This document shows, piece after piece, positions 7,593 to 15,602 of a stretch of DNA of 34,666 nucleotides (position 1 is its first letter; each line of letters begins with the position of its first letter). Source of the DNA: Lachnospiraceae bacterium (GTDB lineage: Bacteria; Bacillota; Clostridia; Lachnospirales; Lachnospiraceae); the NCBI GenBank assembly GCA_021205305.1, contig JAJPXU010000071.1, forward strand, positions 1 to 34,666, in the 5' to 3' direction. The notes below the pieces were generated by a model, which saw only the letters and a program-made list of their open reading frames with translations, searched no databases and had not been told where the DNA came from. A program made the position numbers and the translations under genes.

Positions 7593-8282
7593 ATGAATCA
7601 ATACATGGAACGAATCTATAACGGCGTGGTAAAAGAGAATCCTTCTCTGGTCCTGATGCTCGGCATGTGCCCTACCCTCGCGGTAACCACTTCCGCCATC
7701 AACGGCCTCGGCATGGGTGTCTCTTCCATGATCGTACTTATTTTTTCAAATATGATTATCTCGGCGCTGCGCAACGTCATCCCGGATGAGGTGCGTCTGC
7801 CGGCATACATCGTCATCACAGCTTCTCTCGTGACCATCGTCGACCTGCTGATGCAGGCTTACACGCCGGGGCTCTATGATTCGCTGGGCATCTACATCCC
7901 GCTGATCGTGGTAAACTGCATCATTCTCGGCCGCGCGGAAGCTTACGCTAATAAGCATACCCCGGATCTCGCCGCTTTTGACGGCATCGGCATGGGCCTG
8001 GGATTTACCATCGCCCTGACGGTGATTGGCCTTGTGCGCGAGCTGGTCGGTGCGGGAACTGCGTTTGGCTTTACCATTCTGCCGGATTCCATACCGCCGA
8101 TTGCCATTTTTGTAAAGGCGCCGGGCGCCTTCCTCGTGATTGCGTTCATCATCGCCGTTATGAACGGCGTACATATCCACACAGAAGCGAACAAAAAGGT
8201 CGAAGGCTGTGACGGCTGCTGCGCAACCTGCTCCGTCAGCCATGATACCAGCTGTTCAGATAAGGAGGCGACGAAAGCATGA
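7593..8282 (+). CDS. rnfE: Rnf electron transport complex subunit RnfE
   Basis: 229 residues, integral membrane subunit with about six hydrophobic segments. Known structures place a [2Fe-2S] cluster between RnfE and RnfA, held by two cysteines from each; here these are probably C26 (LMLGMCPTLAV) and the Cys in VVNCIILGRAEA. The C-terminal tail adds a Cys-rich stretch: C206, C209, C210, C213 and C221, with one His at 217. A GGGGGG run precedes the ATG. The stop overlaps the rnfA start (ATGA), indicating coupling. Confidence 0.96.
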   Translation: MNQYMERIYNGVVKENPSLVLMLGMCPTLAVTTSAINGLGMGVSSMIVLIFSNMIISALRNVIPDEVRLPAYIVITASLVTIVDLLMQAYTPGLYDSLGIYIPLIVVNCIILGRAEAYANKHTPDLAAFDGIGMGLGFTIALTVIGLVRELVGAGTAFGFTILPDSIPPIAIFVKAPGAFLVIAFIIAVMNGVHIHTEANKKVEGCDGCCATCSVSHDTSCSDKEATKA

Positions 8283-8863
8283 ATTCATCCCTGATGTTAA
8301 TTATAATCACGACCGCTCTGGTCAACAACGTCGTCCTGAGCCAGTTCCTGGGCATCTGCTCCTTCCTCGGTGTTTCGAAGCAGATCAAGACTTCAGCCAG
8401 TCTGGGCGCGGCGGTTATCTTTGTCATCACAATTGCCTCCGCTGTGGCGAACCTGCTCTATACGTTTCTCCTGAAACCGCTGGATCTGACTTACCTGAAC
8501 ACCATCGTGTTCATCCTGGTAATCGCGACTCTGGTACAGATTGTAGAAATGTTTTTGAAAAAAGTCGCTCCGCCGCTGTATCAGGCACTCGGCATTTATC
8601 TGCCGCTGATCACTACAAACTGCGCGGTACTCGGCGTAGCCCTGACCAATGTACAGGATGAATACAACTTCCTGGAAAGCATTACCGCAGGCTTTGGCAC
8701 TGGTGTCGGTTACACCATCGCAATCGTCCTGCTGGCAGGAATCCGTGAGCGCATCGACGAATCGGCCATTCCGGCTCCATTCCGCGGAGCTCCGGTCGTC
8801 CTGCTCTCCGCTGCCCTGATGTCCATCGCATTTATGGGATTTAGCAGCCTGTCGCTCGGATGA
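8279..8863 (+). CDS. rnfA: Rnf electron transport complex subunit RnfA
   Basis: 194 residues, the usual length, with six hydrophobic segments. It pairs with the homologous RnfE in inverted topology. The likely [2Fe-2S] ligands are C27 (SQFLGICSFLGV) and the Cys in LITTNCAVLGVAL. TAAGGAGG (8261-8268), inside rnfE, serves as ribosome site. It overlaps rnfE by 4 bp and lies 28 bp before rnfB. Confidence 0.97.
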   Translation: MNSSLMLIIITTALVNNVVLSQFLGICSFLGVSKQIKTSASLGAAVIFVITIASAVANLLYTFLLKPLDLTYLNTIVFILVIATLVQIVEMFLKKVAPPLYQALGIYLPLITTNCAVLGVALTNVQDEYNFLESITAGFGTGVGYTIAIVLLAGIRERIDESAIPAPFRGAPVVLLSAALMSIAFMGFSSLSLG

Positions 8864-8891
8864 ATACGGACACAGAAAAAGGAGGTAGCGT

Positions 8892-9680
8892 ATGTATCCA
8901 GTACTTGTCGCCACAGTAGCGGTGGCGGTGATCGGCTTCGTGATGGGGATGCTCCTCATCACAGTCGGCAAAAAATTTAAAGTAGAAGTAGATGAAAAAC
9001 AGCTTGCAGTGCGCGAGTATCTGCCTGGCAACAATTGCGGCGGCTGCGGTTATGCCGGCTGCGACGCGATGGCCGAAGCAATTGTAAAAGGCGAAGCTCC
9101 GGTAAACGGCTGCCCGGTCGGCGGTGCACCCGTGGCGGAAAAAATCAGTCAGGTCATGGGCGTGAGCGCAGGCGACCAGGAAAAAATGGTTGCGTTCGTC
9201 AAATGCTTCGGCACCTGCGAACACACAAAACAGACCAGCAATTATGTCGGCATCCACGACTGTGCCGCGGCAGCAGCAAGCGGTCTTTCTCCATGGGCAT
9301 GTGATTACGGCTGTATGGGGCTTGGAACCTGTGAGAAGGCCTGTCCGTTCGGCGCCATCCATGTCGTAAATGGGGTCGCTGTCGTAGACCGCGATCTCTG
9401 TAAGGCCTGCGGCAAATGCGTAGCGGCCTGCCCGAAGCATCTGATCGAACTGATTCCGGATAAAGCAGCCTATGCGGTGCGCTGCTCCAGCAAGGAGAAA
9501 GGCCCCGCTGTGAAAAAGAGCTGCGATACCGGCTGTATCGGATGCAAGCTCTGCGTCAAGCAGTGTGAGCACGAAGCTATCACAGTGGAGAATAATATCG
9601 CCCACATCGATTACGAGAAATGTGTCGGCTGCGGCAAATGCGCTGAGAAATGCCCGGCAAAGGCAATTACGTTACGATAG
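8892..9680 (+). CDS. rnfB: Rnf electron transport complex subunit RnfB
   Basis: 262 residues. RnfB accepts electrons from reduced ferredoxin. An N-terminal membrane helix (residues ~3-25) is followed by the RnfB cluster motif NCGGCGYAGCDAMAEAI with a further Cys near GCPVGG. The C-terminal half holds four [4Fe-4S] ferredoxin-type cysteine sets: CDYGCMGLGTCEKACP, CKACGKCVAACP, CIGCKLCVKQCE and CVGCGKCAEKCP. AAAGGAGG sits just before the ATG. It is the last gene of the cluster; a bidirectional terminator lies 173 bp downstream. No ApbE flavin transferase gene is in the window, although the flavinylated subunits need one. Confidence 0.97.
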   Translation: MYPVLVATVAVAVIGFVMGMLLITVGKKFKVEVDEKQLAVREYLPGNNCGGCGYAGCDAMAEAIVKGEAPVNGCPVGGAPVAEKISQVMGVSAGDQEKMVAFVKCFGTCEHTKQTSNYVGIHDCAAAAASGLSPWACDYGCMGLGTCEKACPFGAIHVVNGVAVVDRDLCKACGKCVAACPKHLIELIPDKAAYAVRCSSKEKGPAVKKSCDTGCIGCKLCVKQCEHEAITVENNIAHIDYEKCVGCGKCAEKCPAKAITLR

Positions 9681-9690
9681 TTTCGAATAC

Positions 9691-9842
9691 CGTTCGGAAC
9701 AGTCGCCGCGCAATTTGGTTCCGGCAGCATTGTTCCGAACGAACGATAATCAACTTCAGAATCGAGTAGGAGGCAGCTCATCGGCTCCCACTCGTCCGCG
9801 CTGGCCGCGTCTGGTGTTAGCCAGAATATTCCTTTCGCGGCC
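9691..9842. other. Three consecutive hairpins after rnfB
   Basis: The gene-free 224 bp between rnfB and the EF-G-like gene hold three inverted repeats before the terminator. They are CGTTCGGAACA/TGTTCCGAACG (9691-9701 with 9731-9741), CGAGT/ACTCG with inner pairing (9763-9794), and GGCCGCG/CGCGGCC (9803-9809 with 9836-9842) enclosing TCTGG/CCAGA. No open frame with a ribosome site was seen. It could be a structured 3' UTR of the rnf transcript. Confidence 0.5.
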
Positions 9843-9853
9843 GGGCGCATACA

Positions 9854-9879
9854 AAAAGGCGGCCCATCGGCCGCCTTTT
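9854..9879. terminator. Bidirectional intrinsic terminator between rnfB and the EF-G-like gene
   Basis: A perfect 11-bp stem AAAAGGCGGCC/GGCCGCCTTTT with a 4-base loop. A-runs and T-runs flank it on both strands, so it can end the rnf transcript (+) and the EF-G-like transcript (-). Confidence 0.88.
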
Positions 9880-9904
9880 CAAATCCATTTCTATATTATT
9901 CCTA

Positions 9905-11977
9905 TCATTCTTCCGCATTCCGCGCTGCGATTTCACGCTCCTGCACATCATTCGGAGCCTGCTCATAGCGGGCAAACTCATAAGTGAAATCCCCGGAACC
10001 GCCGGTCATGGAGCGAAGCTGCGTTGAATATCCGTAAAGCTCAGACATCGGCACATCCGCCTCAACGATCGTATTGCCCTTGTGATCCGGATTCATACCG
10101 AGTACACGGCCGCGTCTCTTGTTCAGGTCGCCCATCACATCACCGGTGAACTTATCCGGAACCGTAACCTTTACGGAAGCGATCGGCTCAAGCAGAACCG
10201 GGCTGGCTTCCATGAAGCCCTTCTTAAATGCCTGGGAAGCTGCAGTCTTAAATGCCATCTCAGAGGAATCTACCGGATGGTAAGATCCATCATAGAGAAC
10301 CGCTTTCACTCCGACTACCGGATATCCGGCAAGAGGTCCCTTCTGGCAGGAATCCGCGATACCCTTCTCTACAGCCGGGAAGTAGTTCTTCGGAACCGCA
10401 CCGCCGACAACCTCCTGGGAGAACTCATACGGCTCATCCAAAGTGTCGAGCGGTGAAAAACGCATCTTTACATGCCCATACTGGCCATGTCCGCCGGACT
10501 GCTTCTTGTACTTGGAATCTACGTCAGAGCTCTTGCGGATGGTCTCGCGAAACGCCACCTTCGGCTTCTCCAGGTTCACATCCACTTTATACTTCGTCAG
10601 CAGACGGCTGATCACGATATCCAGGTGCTGATCGCCAAGGCCATAGAGAAGCGTCTGACGGTTCTCACCATCGTTCACAACCTTCAGGGTCAGATCTTCC
10701 TGCGCCATCTTCATCAGCGCCTGCGCGACCTTATCTTCCTCGCCTCTCACCTTCGGCTCATATCTCTTATAGGTGTATGGAACCGGCGTGTCGATCTTGC
10801 CATAAGCGATCGGAGTCGCCTTGGTCGAAAGCGTATCGCCTGTCGCTGCCTCGATCTTGCCGATCGCACCGATATCTCCGGCATGCAGCTCTTTCACCTC
10901 TATCGGCTTGCTGCCTTCCATCACATACAGCTTACCCACTCGATCTTCTGTCCCCTTGGCGTCGTTATAAAGAGTATCGTCTCCCTTGATTACGCCGGAG
11001 GCAACCTTAATAAACGAATATTTTCCGATAAACGGATCCACCAGCGTCTTCCACACATAAGCAGACTTCGACTTCGAGAAGTCATAGTTCGCCTCGAATA
11101 CTTCCTTTGTCTTCGTATTCACGCCCGCGAATTTCCGCTTCTCCGGAGATGGCATATAGCTCACGATATCATCCAGCAGAATCAGAATGCCCTGCAGATT
11201 CACGCTGGCGCCCATGGTCACCGGTACGATCGAACCGTCGCCCACGTTCGTATGAAGTGCTGCCATAATCTCCGCCTCAGAGAACTCTTCGCCATTGAAA
11301 TAGCGATCCATAAATTCTTCACTGGTCTCAGCGACCGCTTCGATCAGATTTTCACGATATTTCTCTACATACTCCTGCAGATAATCCGGGATCGGGCACT
11401 CCACCTTCTCCTGCTTATTCACATATCTCCGGGCTGCCATCTTCACCACATTCACGTAGCCGACAAACTTCTCATTCTCACGAAACGGCACATGGATCGG
11501 AGCAATCCGCTTGCCGTAAAGCTCGGTCAGAGATTCCACAACCTTACGGTAGCTGGCATTATCAAAATCCATATTTGACACATAGAAGAAGCGTGGAAGC
11601 TTAAACTTCTCGCAGAGATCCCATGCCTTCTGCGTGCCAACCTCTACACCGCTCTTACCATTCACAACAATCACAGCCGCGTCCGCCGCCGCGCAGGCCT
11701 CAACAGCCTCACCGGCGAAATCAAAGTAGCCCGGCGTATCCAGGATATTAATCTTCGTATCACCCCAGATGATCGGTACCATGGAAGTCGTAATGGAAAA
11801 CTTTCTCTTGATCTCCTCTTTATCGTAATCGCTGATGGTATTCCCGTCAGCTACGCTGCCCAATCGGCTCGTGATTCCCGACAGATATGCCATAGCTTCC
11901 ACAAGGCTCGTTTTGCCTGCACCGCCATGTCCGAGAATTACGACGTTCCGGATCTTGTCAGTTGTGTAAACATTCAT
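9905..11977 (-). CDS. EF-G-like translational GTPase (EF-G paralogue)
   Basis: 690 residues. It has the five-domain EF-G plan: a G domain with P-loop GHGGAGKTS (canonical EF-G has AHIDAGKTT), the G3 motif DTPGYFDF, then domains II-V including SGGHGQYGHVKMRF (domain IV) and DVMGDLNKRRGRVLGM (domain V). The G4 guanine-specificity motif, normally NKxD, reads SNMD. These features place it among the EF-G-like paralogues of Clostridia rather than housekeeping FusA. Its role (translocation variant, recycling, or other ribosome function) is not settled by sequence. The ATG at 11977 is chosen because GGAGGA lies 8 bases before it. It is monocistronic, with its own promoter and a shared terminator. Confidence 0.9.
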   Translation of the reverse strand: MNVYTTDKIRNVVILGHGGAGKTSLVEAMAYLSGITSRLGSVADGNTISDYDKEEIKRKFSITTSMVPIIWGDTKINILDTPGYFDFAGEAVEACAAADAAVIVVNGKSGVEVGTQKAWDLCEKFKLPRFFYVSNMDFDNASYRKVVESLTELYGKRIAPIHVPFRENEKFVGYVNVVKMAARRYVNKQEKVECPIPDYLQEYVEKYRENLIEAVAETSEEFMDRYFNGEEFSEAEIMAALHTNVGDGSIVPVTMGASVNLQGILILLDDIVSYMPSPEKRKFAGVNTKTKEVFEANYDFSKSKSAYVWKTLVDPFIGKYSFIKVASGVIKGDDTLYNDAKGTEDRVGKLYVMEGSKPIEVKELHAGDIGAIGKIEAATGDTLSTKATPIAYGKIDTPVPYTYKRYEPKVRGEEDKVAQALMKMAQEDLTLKVVNDGENRQTLLYGLGDQHLDIVISRLLTKYKVDVNLEKPKVAFRETIRKSSDVDSKYKKQSGGHGQYGHVKMRFSPLDTLDEPYEFSQEVVGGAVPKNYFPAVEKGIADSCQKGPLAGYPVVGVKAVLYDGSYHPVDSSEMAFKTAASQAFKKGFMEASPVLLEPIASVKVTVPDKFTGDVMGDLNKRRGRVLGMNPDHKGNTIVEADVPMSELYGYSTQLRSMTGGSGDFTYEFARYEQAPNDVQEREIAARNAEE

Positions 11978-12061
11978 AATCTTATCCTCCAATAATTTAG
12001 TAATACGGCCCGCCCGACTTCATAAAAATGCTTCAAAAACCGTAGCGGCTCACATAGTTAC

Positions 12062-12090
12062 ATTTTACTAAAAAAATTGGAACAGTTCAA
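12062..12090 (-). promoter_or_regulatory. Sigma-A promoter for the EF-G-like gene
   Basis: Minus strand: -35 TTGAAC (12085-12090), 17-bp spacer, -10 TAAAAT (12062-12067). It lies about 85 bp before the ATG at 11977. Confidence 0.75.
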
Positions 12091-12182
12091 GCATTTTATT
12101 CAATTTTAACAATTCTTTTTCAACAGCCTATTTCAGCTGCCCAAACGCCTGCCGAATGTGCCGAAAGAAACCGCGGATATAT

Positions 12183-12211
12183 TTGACATTGTCGCATGAA
12201 AATAGTAAAAT
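12183..12211 (+). promoter_or_regulatory. Sigma-A promoter for tyrA-aroA
   Basis: -35 TTGACA (12183-12188, perfect), 17-bp spacer, -10 TAAAAT (12206-12211). It rules out the in-frame ATG at 12196 as the tyrA start, since that lies upstream of the expected transcript start. Confidence 0.85.
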
Positions 12212-12252
12212 TTACTGTGATTTGTTACGTTTATTCAGGAAGGGATAAGATT

Positions 12253-13353
12253 ATGGAACTGCATACATTTGGTTTTATCGGATTGGGACTGATCGGCGGT
12301 TCACTCGCAAAAGCTTTGAGGCGAGCTACACCCGGCTGTCACATCATGGCCTATACAAGGACCGCAAAGACGGTGGAGGAAGCGCTCAGACAGGGCGTCA
12401 TTGACGATATTTGTACTTCACCGGCGGACTCTCAATTTGCAGAGTGCGACTGTATTTTTTTATGCGCACCGGTAGGAAGCAACATCACCGCACTGGAACA
12501 GTTAAAGGATCTCGTCCGCACGGACTGTATCCTGACAGATGTCGGGAGCGTCAAGACAGACATTCACCTGGCAGCAGAGCATCTGGGGCTGAACGGCCGT
12601 TTTATCGGCGGTCATCCCATGACAGGATCTGAAAAATCCGGGCTTGCCTATTCTCAGGCGCATCTGTTTGAGAATTCCTACTATATCATTACCCCCTCTT
12701 TGGGTACCCCCGAAGAATGGGTGGAAACCTACCGTGCATTGGCGTCCTCCATCGGTGCGCTGCCTCTGGTGCTCGACTATCGTCAGCATGATTTTGCCAC
12801 TGCTGCGGTCAGCCATCTCCCACATCTGATCGCCGCCTCCCTGGTGAACACTGTTCATGACCTGGATTCCAAAGACGAACTGATGAAGCTGATTGCTGCG
12901 GGCGGTTTTAAAGACATTACCAGAATCGCCTCCTCTTCTCCGGAAATGTGGGAACATATCTGTATATCGAACGGAGATAATATCATATCGGTCATGGATA
13001 CGTTTATTGATCTGCTGACCGCCTCGCGGGAGGCCATGTACAGCGAGGATGGCGAGTACATCTATAAAATGTTTGAGAAATCACGCGATTACCGGGATTC
13101 TTTCGCGTCAAGCAGTCCGGGCAGTATTAAGAAAACCTATCGGATCTACTGCGACATCGTAGACGAATCCGGTGCAATCTCTACCATAGCTACGCTGCTC
13201 GCCGGCAAAAACATCAGCATCAAAAATATTGGCATCGTACATAGCCGGGAATATGAAGAAGGGGTCCTGCGGATCGAATTTTATGAGGAAATGCCCTCCA
13301 AAGAAGCAGCGAAGGTATTAAGGGATGACGGATACCAGGTCTGGGAGCGGTAA
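12253..13353 (+). CDS. tyrA: Prephenate dehydrogenase with C-terminal ACT domain
   Basis: 366 residues. It converts prephenate to 4-hydroxyphenylpyruvate with NAD+ in tyrosine synthesis. The Rossmann motif GFIGLGLIGGSLAKAL is at the N-terminus. The family motifs GGHPMTGSEKSG and DFATAAVSHLPHLIAASL (substrate-site His region) follow. The last ~75 residues (from about TYRIYCDIVDESGAI) form an ACT regulatory domain, as in Firmicute TyrA, suggesting feedback control by tyrosine. The ATG at 12253 follows AGGAAGGG (12237-12244). aroA follows after 36 bp. Confidence 0.95.
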   Translation: MELHTFGFIGLGLIGGSLAKALRRATPGCHIMAYTRTAKTVEEALRQGVIDDICTSPADSQFAECDCIFLCAPVGSNITALEQLKDLVRTDCILTDVGSVKTDIHLAAEHLGLNGRFIGGHPMTGSEKSGLAYSQAHLFENSYYIITPSLGTPEEWVETYRALASSIGALPLVLDYRQHDFATAAVSHLPHLIAASLVNTVHDLDSKDELMKLIAAGGFKDITRIASSSPEMWEHICISNGDNIISVMDTFIDLLTASREAMYSEDGEYIYKMFEKSRDYRDSFASSSPGSIKKTYRIYCDIVDESGAISTIATLLAGKNISIKNIGIVHSREYEEGVLRIEFYEEMPSKEAAKVLRDDGYQVWER

Positions 13354-13389
13354 TTCACTATATTAATAGGAAGGAATCTTTCATTTACT

Positions 13390-14721
13390 ATGATAATCAA
13401 ATATACGGCTCCCCTGCGCGGGGAACTATCCATACCGGGCGATAAATCCATCTCCCACAGAAGCATTATGTTCGGCGCGCTCGCGGATGGCACGACCGAA
13501 GTCACAAATTTTCTGACTGGCGCAGACTGTCTTTCAACGATCGCGTGTTTCCGGCAGATGGGCATTGACATCACACTGAAAGAAGAATCCCGCGGTGCCC
13601 ATGTGCTTGTGCACGGGCGGGGCCTCCACGGGCTTAACGCACCCTCTGACATCCTCGATGCCGGTAACAGCGGAACGACCGTACGTCTTCTTTCCGGAAT
13701 TCTCGCAGGCCAGGCATTCAATTCCACCATCACCGGAGACGCATCGATTCAAAAACGTCCGATGAAGCGCATTATGACGCCGCTTCTTGCTATGAATGCT
13801 GACATTTCCTCCTCACATGGAAATGGCTGCGCGCCGCTTTTGATTCGCGGAAAAAAACTACGCGGCACCCATTATGATTCTCCTGTGGCTTCCGCGCAGG
13901 TGAAGTCCTGCGTCCTGCTGGCGGGATTATACGCGGACAGCGTGACCAGTGTCACAGAACCGGCGGTTTCACGAAATCACTCAGAGCTGATGCTGCGCTA
14001 TTTCGGCGCGGATGTACGAACCGGCACAGATGCGGAAAATACCCCAAAAGATAATGCACATACCGGCTTTACTGTTTCTATCTCCCCTGAGCCTGTCCTT
14101 ACCGGTCAGAAGGTGCGCGTACCGGGAGATATCTCCTCCGCAGCCTATTTCATCGCCGCAGCGCTGCTTGTCCCCGGCTCTGAACTGCTTTTAAAAAATG
14201 TCGGTATCAATCCGACCCGCGACGGCATGCTGCGCGTCTGCAAAGCAATGGGCGCGGATATCACCCTTCTCAACGAAGATCACACTGGTGCGGAGCCCTG
14301 TGCCGACCTGCTCGTGCGCAGCAGCAATTTAAAGGCGGTTGAGATCGGAGGCGACCTGATCCCTACCCTCATAGACGAACTGCCGATTCTGGCCGTTCTG
14401 GCCGCTTTTGCGGACGGTACGACTGTGATTCGGGACGCCGCTGAGCTGCGCGTCAAAGAATCGGACCGCATCACTGTCATGACAGAGAACCTCACCCGCA
14501 TTGGCTGTCCGGTCGAAGCCACACCAGACGGCATGATCATCACCGGAGGAAAATCGCTTCATGGAATGGCAATTGATCCGCACAAAGACCACCGAATCGC
14601 CATGAGTTTCGCTGTAGCTGCGCTCGCCTGCGACGGAGAAATGGACATCCTCGACGCAGATATTGTAAATATCAGCTATCCAGGGTTCTATGAGGATCTG
14701 GAAGCGTTGTGCAGGGAGTAA
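13390..14721 (+). CDS. aroA: 3-phosphoshikimate 1-carboxyvinyltransferase (EPSP synthase)
   Basis: 443 residues. It makes EPSP from shikimate-3-phosphate and PEP, the sixth step of the shikimate pathway. Visible motifs are GDKSISHRSIMFGALADG at the N-terminus, DAGNSGTTVRLLSG (PEP site), VPGDISSAAYFIAAALL, ELRVKESDRI and DHRIAMSFAVAAL. The ATG at 13390 is preceded by AGGAAGGA with a longer than usual spacing (14 bases). It is cotranscribed with tyrA, which acts further down the same branch, and ends in a strong intrinsic terminator. Confidence 0.97.
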   Translation: MIIKYTAPLRGELSIPGDKSISHRSIMFGALADGTTEVTNFLTGADCLSTIACFRQMGIDITLKEESRGAHVLVHGRGLHGLNAPSDILDAGNSGTTVRLLSGILAGQAFNSTITGDASIQKRPMKRIMTPLLAMNADISSSHGNGCAPLLIRGKKLRGTHYDSPVASAQVKSCVLLAGLYADSVTSVTEPAVSRNHSELMLRYFGADVRTGTDAENTPKDNAHTGFTVSISPEPVLTGQKVRVPGDISSAAYFIAAALLVPGSELLLKNVGINPTRDGMLRVCKAMGADITLLNEDHTGAEPCADLLVRSSNLKAVEIGGDLIPTLIDELPILAVLAAFADGTTVIRDAAELRVKESDRITVMTENLTRIGCPVEATPDGMIITGGKSLHGMAIDPHKDHRIAMSFAVAALACDGEMDILDADIVNISYPGFYEDLEALCRE

Positions 14722-14758
14722 AATTTTTCTTTATAGCCTTCAAATAAATTTACTTTCC

Positions 14759-14797
14759 GGCGGAGATTTTCTCTCCGCCATTTTTTCTTTTTTTTAA
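14759..14797 (+). terminator. Intrinsic terminator after aroA
   Basis: An 8-bp stem GGCGGAGA/TCTCCGCC (14759-14766 with 14772-14779), a 5-base loop, then a long T-rich run (14781-14795). Confidence 0.92.
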
Positions 14798-14877
14798 TAT
14801 CTGCTACACATCGAAAACATATTTTCTATGTATAGTTTTACCAATACTTCAGGCAACACAGGGGGAATATGTTATAG

Positions 14878-15480
14878 ATGACCAGTGAAGAATATTATGA
14901 ATTGATTTTACCATATCAGGATGCGCTGAATTTATTGCTTTCCCGGCTCGACGTCCTCAATCATTCGATCTACAGCGACGGAGCATATAAGCCCGTTCAT
15001 ACCGTATATTCCAGAATTAAAAAGCACCAGAGCCTGGACGAAAAACTTCTCCGGCTCAGTCACGAAACAACGCCGGCAAACGCCCGCGAGTACCTGCAGG
15101 ACATTGCCGGTATCCGCGTCGTCTGCTATTTCGAGCAGGACGCCTATCAAATCATTGATGCGTTGAAGAGACAAAACGATCTGATCATAGTCACAGAAAA
15201 AGATTACATACGTCACCCAAAGCCAAATGGCTACCGCAGCTATCACATCATCCTCGGAATTCCGGTCCGTTACCTGGAACTCACCGAATACTATCCGGTC
15301 GAAGTTCAGGTGCGGACGTTAAGCATGGACTTCTGGGCAAGTATGGAGCATCGGATCAACTACAAACAGGATCGCGCGGACAAAGAAAAAGTACGCGCGC
15401 AGCTGCTCAAATACGCTGACACCCTGAAAGACATGGAACAAAGCTTCGAAACTTATAATGAAAACCGGGCCATCTCCTGA
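14878..15480 (+). CDS. Small alarmone synthetase (RelQ/YjbM-type GTP pyrophosphokinase)
   Basis: 200 residues, the size of single-domain (p)ppGpp synthetases, with no HD hydrolase, TGS or ACT domain. It would transfer pyrophosphate from ATP to GDP, GTP or GMP. Motifs: SRIKKHQSLDEKL, DIAGIRVVCYF, the G-loop region DYIRHPKPNGYRSYH, and EVQVRTLSMDFWASMEHRINYK. The last three match the RelQ (YjbM) type well. The ATG at 14878 follows AGGGGGAA (14860-14867). It sits alone after the aroA terminator and faces pnp; its last codons form one arm of a long inverted repeat. Confidence 0.9.
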   Translation: MTSEEYYELILPYQDALNLLLSRLDVLNHSIYSDGAYKPVHTVYSRIKKHQSLDEKLLRLSHETTPANAREYLQDIAGIRVVCYFEQDAYQIIDALKRQNDLIIVTEKDYIRHPKPNGYRSYHIILGIPVRYLELTEYYPVEVQVRTLSMDFWASMEHRINYKQDRADKEKVRAQLLKYADTLKDMEQSFETYNENRAIS

Positions 15481-15593
15481 TGCGCAGGAGCGCATAAAGT
15501 ATTTTGCAGCTTTGCTGCACGCGCTCCGCGCAACGGATATGGGGATAACTCCCCATATCCGATAAATATGCTTTGCGAAATGGCCCGGTTCTC
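15460..15593. repeat. Branched inverted repeat between the convergent alarmone synthetase and pnp genes
   Basis: The outer arms are AACCGGGCCAT (15463-15473) and ATGGCCCGGTT (15580-15590). Inside are two hairpins. One is TGCGC-A-GGAGCGC (15481-15493) with GCGCTCCGCGCA (15521-15532), enclosing GCAGC/GCTGC. The other is a perfect 12-bp stem CGGATATGGGGA/TCCCCATATCCG (15534-15545 with 15550-15561). It probably ends transcription on both strands, but is larger than a terminator needs and lacks strong U-runs beside the inner stems. Confidence 0.75.
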
Positions 15594-15602
15594 TCTTTTC
15601 TT

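Noticed and set aside
9691-9741. Inverted repeat CGTTCGGAACA considered as a further copy of the dispersed repeat
   Set aside because: It resembles the CGTTCAGAACA core but lacks the GTAAC end and the TAGTTACATTT flank, so the relation is not supported.
10472-11578. Plus-strand open frame of 368 codons opposite the EF-G-like gene
   Set aside because: Shadow of a conserved GTPase frame; no ribosome site or recognisable domain.
12051-12066. TAGTTACATTT near the EF-G-like promoter as a fourth copy of the dispersed repeat
   Set aside because: Only the 11-base end matches; no TTCAG stem or inverted partner lies beside it, and it overlaps the promoter -10 box.
12102-12118. TTAACAA half-site suggesting a Rex operator between the EF-G-like gene and tyrA
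   Set aside because: The other half does not match the TTGTTAA-N4-TTAACAA consensus, and the A+T-rich stretch gives such half-sites by chance.
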